From a virus, in IMG/VR virus record IMGVR_UViG_3300031565_000012, positions 1 through 64,000 of that record: DNA of 64,000 nt, one strand, 5' to 3'. Below are positions 58,609 to 64,000 of the stretch, piece by piece. Both the position numbers and the translations under genes were made by a program. Numbering within the stretch: the first letter of the stretch is position 1; every line of letters starts with the position of its first letter. The notes below the pieces were generated by a model, which saw only the letters and a list, made by a program, of their open reading frames with translations, made no database searches and had not been told where the DNA came from.

Positions 58609-59453
58609 AAGTGTTAAGAATATTCCCAAGAAAGACAAAAGCAACACCAATTGATGAGAATGTAATTATTAATCGCATGCCTGATCTTTTTGATGTAGCG
58701 GATCAGATTCATATATCTGTGGCTTTTACATGGGATATTCCAATCGCAGAAAAATTATATCAGGGATGGAAGGGTGTTGCTCCTGTTAAGATTGGAGGAC
58801 CAGCATTTAATGAAGTTGGTGGAGAATTTGAACCGGGTATGTATATTAAAGAAGGATATACAATTACTTCAAGAGGATGCCCAAACAAATGTTGGTTTTG
58901 TTCAGTATGGAAAAGAGAATCTGAATTAAAAGAATTAAAAATAAAGTCCGGATGGAACGTAATTGATGATAATTTACTTGCTTGTTCTGATCAACACATA
59001 AAAGATGTTTTTGAAATGTTAAGAAACCAAAAACAACCTGCAATATTTAGCGGTGGTATTGAAGCAAAGATATTAAAACAATGGCATATTGATTTATTTA
59101 CATCCATTAGGCTTAAAGAACTGTTTTGTGCCTACGACACACTTGATGATTATGAACCACTGATTGAAGCTGGGAAAATGTTTAAAGAAGCAAATATCAC
59201 TTTGGAGAACAGGAAGGCTAGAGCTTATGTTTTGATTGGATATCCAAAAGATACTATTGAAAAAGCAGAAAAAAGAATTAATCAAACAATTAGGGCAGGA
59301 TTTTTCCCTTTTGCAATGCGTTATCAAGATAAAGATGGTGTTGTATTGAAAGAAAGAAAATGGAATTTATTTCAACGTGAATGGGCAAATCCAATTATTA
59401 TAGCAGCTAATTGTAAAAAAATTAACACGTATAAATTTAGTATTAACGAATAA
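58605..59453 (+). CDS. Radical SAM enzyme
   Basis: 282 residues. YTITSRGCPNKCWFCSVWKR holds the CxxxCxxC cluster (C92, C96, C99) that binds the 4Fe-4S cluster and S-adenosylmethionine. The first 80 residues (LRIFPRKTKATPIDENVIIN; GVAPVKIGGPAFNE) look like a cut-down B12-binding-type front. Downstream strands KQPAIFSGGIEAKI, LFCAYDTLDDYEPL and ARAYVLIGYPKDTIE fit the TIM barrel. Substrate unknown: possible roles are base or tRNA modification or metabolite chemistry. No partner gene is evident. Confidence 0.85.
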   Translation: MKVLRIFPRKTKATPIDENVIINRMPDLFDVADQIHISVAFTWDIPIAEKLYQGWKGVAPVKIGGPAFNEVGGEFEPGMYIKEGYTITSRGCPNKCWFCSVWKRESELKELKIKSGWNVIDDNLLACSDQHIKDVFEMLRNQKQPAIFSGGIEAKILKQWHIDLFTSIRLKELFCAYDTLDDYEPLIEAGKMFKEANITLENRKARAYVLIGYPKDTIEKAEKRINQTIRAGFFPFAMRYQDKDGVVLKERKWNLFQREWANPIIIAANCKKINTYKFSINE

Positions 59454-59457
59454 AAAA

Positions 59458-59589
59458 ATGAGAACAGGAAGCAAATATTGTCTATCTTTGTTGTTGGCTA
59501 ATGCCGATAGCCAAATGCTTTTCTTGTTTAATGTAGCGACCTCCCTACTGAGTTGGGGAGGTTTTGCATTTGTAGATTTAAAACTATAA
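59458..59589 (+). CDS. Small ORF with two RNA hairpins (uncertain)
   Basis: A 43-codon frame with a hydrophobic product (YCLSLLLANADSQMLFLFNV) lies between the radical SAM and peptidase-like genes. The DNA also forms hairpins GGCTA/TAGCC (59496-59512) and ACCTCCC/GGGAGGT (59539-59562), the latter followed by a short T-run, and holds a TATCTTTG box at 59483-59490. A short regulatory RNA or a terminator is as likely as a peptide. Confidence 0.35.
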   Translation: MRTGSKYCLSLLLANADSQMLFLFNVATSLLSWGGFAFVDLKL

Positions 59590-59592
59590 TAA

Positions 59593-59955
59593 ATGAAGAT
59601 TAAAAAATTCAAAGTAGATATTTATGAGTGGAAGGTAACTCTCATGGAAACGAACTCAGTTAAAGATTTTAAAAAAGTAAAAAAACAGCTATTATCAATT
59701 GGGGTGTCAAAAGATGATTTAGATTACGTCAAAACAAATTTATCCAGGGTGAATGGAGGAGATCATTTTTATCATTCCAACCGAAAGGAGAGTATTTTAA
59801 TTTTATACCGGATGACCTCAAAGAAACAGCGAATAAATATCCTCTGTCATGAAAAAAGACACTTAGAGGATCGAATAAAAGAGTTCTGCCATTTAGGGGG
59901 CACTATTGAACCACTTGGATATCTCGCAGGATATCTGGGGAAAATGCTTATTTAA
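59593..59955 (+). CDS. Putative zinc metallopeptidase-like protein
   Basis: 120 residues. INILCHEKRHLEDRIKEFCH contains an HExxH motif, and a Glu 17 residues after its second His (GGTIEPLGYLAGYLG) could be the third zinc ligand, giving a minimal zincin. The N-terminal half is beta/alpha and carries many lysines. Length is small for an active peptidase, so it may be regulatory or act on a specific target. It lies after the hairpin region and before a cluster of small genes. Confidence 0.6.
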   Translation: MKIKKFKVDIYEWKVTLMETNSVKDFKKVKKQLLSIGVSKDDLDYVKTNLSRVNGGDHFYHSNRKESILILYRMTSKKQRINILCHEKRHLEDRIKEFCHLGGTIEPLGYLAGYLGKMLI

Positions 59956-59965
59956 AAAATTTTCA

Positions 59966-59973
59966 TAATTTTG
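59966..59973 (+). promoter_or_regulatory. Possible -7 element with ACAT extension
   Basis: TAATTTTG followed by ACAT, identical over 12 bases to the box at 25323. The -33 region has no TTTG. It lies 28 bases before the ATG at 60001. Confidence 0.4.
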
Positions 59974-60000
59974 ACATCACCATAATTAAACTATCACATC

Positions 60001-60171
60001 ATGGCAAAAAGAGTTAGACAAGAGAAAATGGATCCGGTAACATCTGCACAGGCACAAGACATTGTGCTACGGATAAAAAGAGGATTGCAGAAAAAAGTAT
60101 CTGTTTCGAAACTATCCTCAGAACTGGCTACTCACCTTGCTTCCATAAAAGCAAAACCCCAGACGCAATGA
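60001..60171 (+). CDS. Small basic protein
   Basis: 56 residues (KRVRQEKMDPVTSAQAQDIV; LQKKVSVSKLSSELATHLAS), Lys-rich and helical. It overlaps the next gene by ATGA. Small proteins like this often bind DNA or assemble with their neighbours; nothing is established. Confidence 0.55.
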   Translation: MAKRVRQEKMDPVTSAQAQDIVLRIKRGLQKKVSVSKLSSELATHLASIKAKPQTQ

Positions 60172-60518
60172 AAGGTATTGCCTTCCTTCTAAAGAGATTT
60201 TGGCTGTGGCTCCGGTACTGGCTTTGGGAAAAACCCATATCGAAGCCTCCAAAAGAAAAACCCATAAGGGTGAAAGCTACCGAGGTTGCAAAGGAATATA
60301 CTGTCGTTACGTACCATGGACAGAGGATTTCTATGCATGTCAACGAGATTCCTCTCTGGCAGAGAAGCACCAGGGCAGATAAACGTGCTATGAAAGCCAG
60401 GTTTGAGAAGATGGAACGAGAAGGTCTTATCCGATGGGAAGAGATAGACGGCAAGACGATATGTATCTACGCCCGGGATTATGGCAAAAGAGCAGAAAAG
60501 GCAAAGGAGAAAAAGTGA
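60168..60518 (+). CDS. Hypothetical basic protein with amphipathic start
   Basis: 116 residues. The first 20 are hydrophobic/aromatic and basic (FLLKRFWLWLRYWLWEKP), suggesting membrane association. The rest is helical with ADKRAMKARFEKMEREGLIR and ends in a Lys-rich tail. No family recognised. It is between two small genes and overlaps the first by ATGA. Confidence 0.55.
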   Translation: MKGIAFLLKRFWLWLRYWLWEKPISKPPKEKPIRVKATEVAKEYTVVTYHGQRISMHVNEIPLWQRSTRADKRAMKARFEKMEREGLIRWEEIDGKTICIYARDYGKRAEKAKEKK

Positions 60519-60519
60519 T

Positions 60520-60735
60520 ATGAATAGACCGATGTGGTGTCCTCACAAGGACTGTAAATTCAAAATACACTCACAAGAGAAAATGTGTTTTGGTGAGCTA
60601 TCAAGAAAAGAGCCGCACGATAATGACTTTAATACTAATCGCCTATGTATTGACACAAGGGAAACAGGACATGGGATATTTGATTTACAGGTCAATAAAA
60701 CTGACTTATGGAATCTTAAGAGAATAATTAACTAA
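60520..60735 (+). CDS. Small cysteine/histidine protein
   Basis: 71 residues from ATG 60520. MWCPHKDCKFKIHSQEKMCF gives CPHxxC and further Cys/His, a probable zinc site; a fourth cysteine lies in RLCIDTRETG. Function unknown. Confidence 0.55.
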   Translation: MNRPMWCPHKDCKFKIHSQEKMCFGELSRKEPHDNDFNTNRLCIDTRETGHGIFDLQVNKTDLWNLKRIIN

Positions 60736-60743
60736 TAATTGAA

Positions 60744-61448
60744 GTGATGGACTATAAAAGATGCCTCAATAACTATGTGATGATAAAACTCGACCCCGAG
60801 AATGATTCGATAAAGTTGAAGAATGGAGTGGAGTTGTACGTTGATAACACCTATGAGCCAGAAAAAAATGCCACGGTAACGGGAGAGGTTTACGGTTTAC
60901 CATCACACCTGAGTTATTGTGGCGAGGGAAATAAGGGTATGCCATGGCTGACAACCATGGATCTAAAGTTTGGTGATCACGTCATCATATACTACATGTC
61001 GGTGATAAACGCACTAGCCAGAGAGAGCAAGCGATACATACTCGAGGGAAACGATAGGTATATTTTTACCGAATACCAGAACATTTTCGCTGTTTATGGT
61101 GATGGTTTTGTGAAGTCCCTTAATGGTTACTGTCTTATTGAGCCATGCGATGATCCGTTTGTCACAGCTAAGAAAAAGAGGTTGGAGGCACTTGGGATGG
61201 AACTGGTGACACTCAACAATAAATCCAATGTGAACGTGTCATTCGGTGTTGTGAGGTATCTCAGCGCACCCAACAGAGAATATGTCGATGAGTTTAATAC
61301 CGATGATGGTGTGGATGTTGAGGTAGGCGATACAGTCGTTTTACGACGGATAACAGACATCCCTCTCCAATACGAGCTCCATCAGAAGGTTAATAGCGGA
61401 AAAGGGCTTGTGAGGGTGCAGAGAAGATTTATACTGGCTAAAATTTAA
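60744..61448 (+). CDS. Tandem GroES-like protein
   Basis: 234 residues with two copies of a Cpn10-like beta barrel. Copy 1 (about 4-113) begins RCLNNYVMIKLDPENDSIKL and closes with FGDHVIIYY and EYQNIFAV. Copy 2 (about 118-234) begins KSLNGYCLIEPCDDPF and has EVGDTVVLRRITDIPL. GroES is normally a 95-residue single domain; a two-domain subunit recalls the double Cpn20 of chloroplasts. It could cap host GroEL for phage folding, or the fold may be reused structurally. It is separate from the single-domain GroES-like gene at 32362. Confidence 0.6.
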   Translation: MMDYKRCLNNYVMIKLDPENDSIKLKNGVELYVDNTYEPEKNATVTGEVYGLPSHLSYCGEGNKGMPWLTTMDLKFGDHVIIYYMSVINALARESKRYILEGNDRYIFTEYQNIFAVYGDGFVKSLNGYCLIEPCDDPFVTAKKKRLEALGMELVTLNNKSNVNVSFGVVRYLSAPNREYVDEFNTDDGVDVEVGDTVVLRRITDIPLQYELHQKVNSGKGLVRVQRRFILAKI

Positions 61449-61452
61449 AGTT

Positions 61453-62160
61453 ATGTGGAGCTATTACGGAGCAAAAACGAATATAGTTAAATTTTATCCT
61501 GCACCAAAGCACGATAAGATAATTGAGCCCTTTTGCGGTACCGCTCGTTATGCTTTGAGATATTTTGACCGAGATATTTTGATTGTTGATAAATACGATG
61601 TTATAATTAAAATTTGGCAATGGTTGCAAAAATGCTCCCCCCAAGATATATTATCTCTACCGAGATTTAAAGCCGGCGAAAATATTAATAATTATACTTA
61701 TGATTGTGAGGAACAGCGTTTATTGATAGGATTTACAATAGGATTTGGATTTTATGAACCCCGTCATTTAGCAACAATCAGATTAAGAGATAGGCCAAAT
61801 CATCAAAACTATGCGTTGAATAAAATAGCATCTCAATTATGGAAAATTAAACATTGGAATATACGATTAGGCTCATATGAAAGTATTGAAAATGAAAACG
61901 CTTCTTGGTTTATTGATCCTCCTTATAAAATAGGAGGGCATGTTTATAGGTGCAATAATAAGCAAATAGATTATTCCCATTTAGCAGAATGGTGTAAATC
62001 AAGAATTGGTCAAACAATTGTATGTGAACACATAGGGGCTGATTGGTTAAATTTTATTCCGTTTGTAGATCAAAATATTAGAACGGGACAATTTAAAGAA
62101 GGTATATGGTCCAATGAAAAAACGGAATATGATAATATCCAACAAAAACTTGATTTATGA
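61453..62160 (+). CDS. D12-class DNA adenine N6-methyltransferase
   Basis: 235 residues. SYYGAKTNIVKFYPAP (binding start), IIEPFCGTARYALRYF (motif I, SAM binding) and ASWFIDPPYKIGG (motif IV, DPPY at 155-158) are diagnostic for D12-class (Dam-type) enzymes. The C-terminal half holds WCKSRIGQTIVCEHIGADWL. It would modify adenines of phage DNA, complementing the cytosine enzyme at 54006. Its AT-rich codon use differs from both neighbours, as in an acquired gene. Confidence 0.9.
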   Translation: MWSYYGAKTNIVKFYPAPKHDKIIEPFCGTARYALRYFDRDILIVDKYDVIIKIWQWLQKCSPQDILSLPRFKAGENINNYTYDCEEQRLLIGFTIGFGFYEPRHLATIRLRDRPNHQNYALNKIASQLWKIKHWNIRLGSYESIENENASWFIDPPYKIGGHVYRCNNKQIDYSHLAEWCKSRIGQTIVCEHIGADWLNFIPFVDQNIRTGQFKEGIWSNEKTEYDNIQQKLDL

Positions 62161-62795
62161 GACTAGGGCAATTCCATAGCAAAGAGTACGTCAATATGAT
62201 GTTCAACCCCGAGAAGATACCGGAGGGAGTATCTGTGACACAATTCTACAAGGAACTTGGTAAGATAAAAGAGTTTAGAGCAAGTGCAGGAGAAGACATC
62301 GACAACAACAAGGTACACCTCTACATACTCCTGATGTACGATAAGCATAGTCCATACAGAAGAAAGTATTCCGATGTGCTTAAAAGAAAGATTGAGGTGG
62401 CCCATGACGTAGGGTTTGAAGTTGTTGAGGGAGGAGTATTTGAAAGCCCTATTGAGGATATCCTAAAGGGAAAGAATGGTATTGTCAACAAAAAGGTAGT
62501 GCAGTACGTCAGGATGCATCGTAATTACAAATACAGTTATCAGGTGAGCATTGAGGCTGCTTATAGCAATCTCATGTTGGAGATACAGTCAGGAGACTCC
62601 AAGAGCATCACAAAACTTGCAGAACTAAGGGATGAACTGGAAGACAATCTAATGGAGATATTGAATGAGGACAACAACCCCTATCTAAAAGATGAAATAC
62701 TCCGATACATGGAAAACGAGAGACTGGCACTCAGACCGGAGGACTTCGCAAAGAAAGTAAGGGATGAGGAGACACCCAAAAAAGAAACAACATGA
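62157..62795 (+). CDS. Hypothetical protein
   Basis: 212 residues: RLGQFHSKEYVNMMFNPEKI, KVHLYILLMYDKHSPYRRKY, KYSYQVSIEAAYSNLMLEIQ. Helical, charged, ending in a disordered tail. No family recognised. It overlaps both flanking genes by ATGA and could link the methylase to the sugar genes. Confidence 0.6.
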   Translation: MRLGQFHSKEYVNMMFNPEKIPEGVSVTQFYKELGKIKEFRASAGEDIDNNKVHLYILLMYDKHSPYRRKYSDVLKRKIEVAHDVGFEVVEGGVFESPIEDILKGKNGIVNKKVVQYVRMHRNYKYSYQVSIEAAYSNLMLEIQSGDSKSITKLAELRDELEDNLMEILNEDNNPYLKDEILRYMENERLALRPEDFAKKVRDEETPKKETT

Positions 62796-63427
62796 AAATT
62801 CTCGGCTATTGGCACATTTATATGGTAAATCATTACTATTCCGTAATTACAGATCAGATGCGAATTTTATTGACATCAGGGCTTTACGATGCCTGTGATG
62901 AGATAAGCATCGGGTGTATAGGGTCTCCCGCAGAAAAGGCATTACTTGAAAAGGTGGTAGTCAATCTTTATCCGAAACTAAAAATCAAATATTTCTCCGA
63001 GAACCCCATGGAGTATGAGTTCCCTACATTAAAACTGATTGAGGCAGACATCACACCACACGTAGGCTTCTATTTCCACACCAAGTCTATAACGAGACCG
63101 TTTGAGACGATAATAAATCATTGGAGGGCATGGATCAACGAAAGCGTAATTAATCGTTGGAGAGAGCATTATGACCGTGTATCGACAGGCTATGATGTGT
63201 CATCGGTAAATTTCTGTAAGTCACCAGACCATTTCTCAGGTAACTTCTGGTGGTTTAGGAGGGATTATATCTACCGATTACCAAAGATTGACACCCTAGA
63301 TAAAAATGATAGATTTGCAGCAGAGCAGTGGATATGTATGTGTAAGGACAGAAAAGCATATTCTAAGGAATTTGTAGAACCAGGACGCGATGTTTTTTTA
63401 ATTGAATATAAAAACCAACTAAAATGA
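62792..63427 (+). CDS. Glycosyltransferase-like protein
   Basis: 211 residues. KILGYWHIYMVNHYYSVITD, HVGFYFHTKSITRPFETIIN, and HFSGNFWWFRRDYIYRLPKI with AAEQWICMCKD are features I recall from a phage and LPS-cluster family of putative glycosyltransferases. The GNFWWFRRDYI segment likely lies near the acceptor site. It overlaps the SDR gene by ATGA, so they form a sugar-modification unit. Confidence 0.65.
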   Translation: MKILGYWHIYMVNHYYSVITDQMRILLTSGLYDACDEISIGCIGSPAEKALLEKVVVNLYPKLKIKYFSENPMEYEFPTLKLIEADITPHVGFYFHTKSITRPFETIINHWRAWINESVINRWREHYDRVSTGYDVSSVNFCKSPDHFSGNFWWFRRDYIYRLPKIDTLDKNDRFAAEQWICMCKDRKAYSKEFVEPGRDVFLIEYKNQLK

Positions 63428-64000
63428 AAGTACTTATAACAGGAGGAACAGGATTTATCGGCAGTAAGCTAGCCGAGAGAGTAGGTGAAAATGTAACCAT
63501 TTTTTCACGTAATGAAGCACAACAGGTAAGGATGAAAGCGAAACATCCGAAGTATAACTATGTGATTGGTGATATTTGTAATTATCCCGCTATTCTTAAT
63601 GCTTGTAAAGGCATGGATTATGTCTTTCATTTTGCGGCACTAAAGCATGTTAATATTTGCGAACAACAACCAATGGAGGCTGCCAGGGATAATGTAGTTG
63701 GCACAATGAATGTAGTATATGCCTGCTTACATCATAGTGTTAAACTGGTTAATATGAGTTCTGACAAAGCCATTAATCCCGACAATGTGTATGGCAAGAC
63801 AAAATCACTGGCTGAAGACATGGTAACGAAAGCTGGATTTTTAAGTATCCGATCAGGCAATGTCCTTTGGTCAACAGGCTCAGTTCTACCTATATGGAAA
63901 GAACAGATCAACAAGAGCAATTGCATTAACCTTACATCAGATAAGATGACTCGCTTTTTCATACATCCCCAAGAACTTATTAATTACATCTGGGAGAGCA
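63424..64000 (+). CDS. SDR-family nucleotide-sugar dehydratase/epimerase (cut by window end)
   Basis: The visible 192 residues start KVLITGGTGFIGSKLAERVG, the TGxxGxxG Rossmann motif of extended SDR enzymes, and carry VFHFAALKHVNICEQQP and MSSDKAINPDNVYGKTKSLA, with the Ser and Tyr-x-x-x-Lys catalytic pair. The SSDKAxxPxxxYGxTK form is that of the CapD/PseB group (UDP-GlcNAc 4,6-dehydratase-type), which make sugars for capsule and flagellar glycans. The frame runs past base 64000. The phage probably changes a host or virion glycan with it. Confidence 0.85.
   Translation, partial: MKVLITGGTGFIGSKLAERVGENVTIFSRNEAQQVRMKAKHPKYNYVIGDICNYPAILNACKGMDYVFHFAALKHVNICEQQPMEAARDNVVGTMNVVYACLHHSVKLVNMSSDKAINPDNVYGKTKSLAEDMVTKAGFLSIRSGNVLWSTGSVLPIWKEQINKSNCINLTSDKMTRFFIHPQELINYIWES

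Noticed and set aside
1-64000. CRISPR array, integrase or attachment sites
   Set aside because: No regularly spaced repeats, no integrase-like protein and no tRNA-linked duplication were found, so lysogeny by integration is not supported from this window.

Overview
The window is part of a tailed double-stranded DNA phage genome that infects a member of the Bacteroidota. The host assignment rests on promoters with the Bacteroidota primary-sigma pattern (TTTG, 19 to 21 bases, TAnnTTTG) at 29989, 41938, 49957 (minus), 50019 and 54948, on the near absence of Shine-Dalgarno sites, and on protein families typical of Bacteroidota phages (FISUMP and Fn3 insertions, DUF5675). The structural genes look most like those of crAss-like or related podophage-type viruses. 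That placement is my recognition of family resemblance and was not checked by search. Both ends are cut inside genes. No integrase, terminase, portal, RNA polymerase, tRNA or CRISPR array was seen.

Layout. 1-25.3 kb is the virion module on the plus strand: the end of a probable major capsid protein, a terminator at 1.78 kb, fibre or decoration proteins (one a PQQ-type beta-propeller), connector or ring-like proteins, a large tail protein split over several genes and loaded with FISUMP, Fn3 and carbohydrate-binding insertions, then probable ejection proteins including one of 2209 aa. 25.3-29.9 kb holds three proteins with signal peptides (one a beta-helix), a holin-like protein and a coiled-coil membrane protein that could be a spanin. 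It ends in a terminator followed by a strong host-type promoter. 30.0-42.4 kb is replication and recombination: HTH protein, primase-helicase, GroES-like protein, ASCH protein, DEDD exonuclease, YqaJ exonuclease, RusA resolvase, OB-fold protein, PolX-type nucleotidyltransferase and a RecT-like annealing protein, with an HNH homing endonuclease in the middle and a candidate small RNA at the end. 42.4-46.5 kb is an accessory stretch of small genes with recurring start-site sequences and paralogues.

46.5-49.9 kb runs on the minus strand: small early-type genes and a four-gene overlapping cassette with a lytic transglycosylase. A bidirectional promoter region at 49.92-50.09 kb separates it from a short plus-strand operon that ends in a terminator facing a minus-strand winged-helix gene. 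From 52.3 kb to the end the plus strand carries regulators, a C5 cytosine methyltransferase with a second long reading frame embedded in it, Fn3 and small virion-like genes, a replication-initiator-like protein, a radical SAM protein, a possible metallopeptidase, a tandem GroES-like protein, a D12 adenine methylase and surface-sugar enzymes.

The genes are tightly packed, often joined by ATGA or TAATG overlaps, which implies translational coupling in long operons. The two methylases could protect the DNA from restriction. The YqaJ, RecT-like, RusA and OB-fold proteins form a single-strand annealing recombination set. The item most worth following up is the dual-coded methyltransferase locus at 54.0-54.96 kb, where two conserved-looking proteins share the same DNA in different frames.
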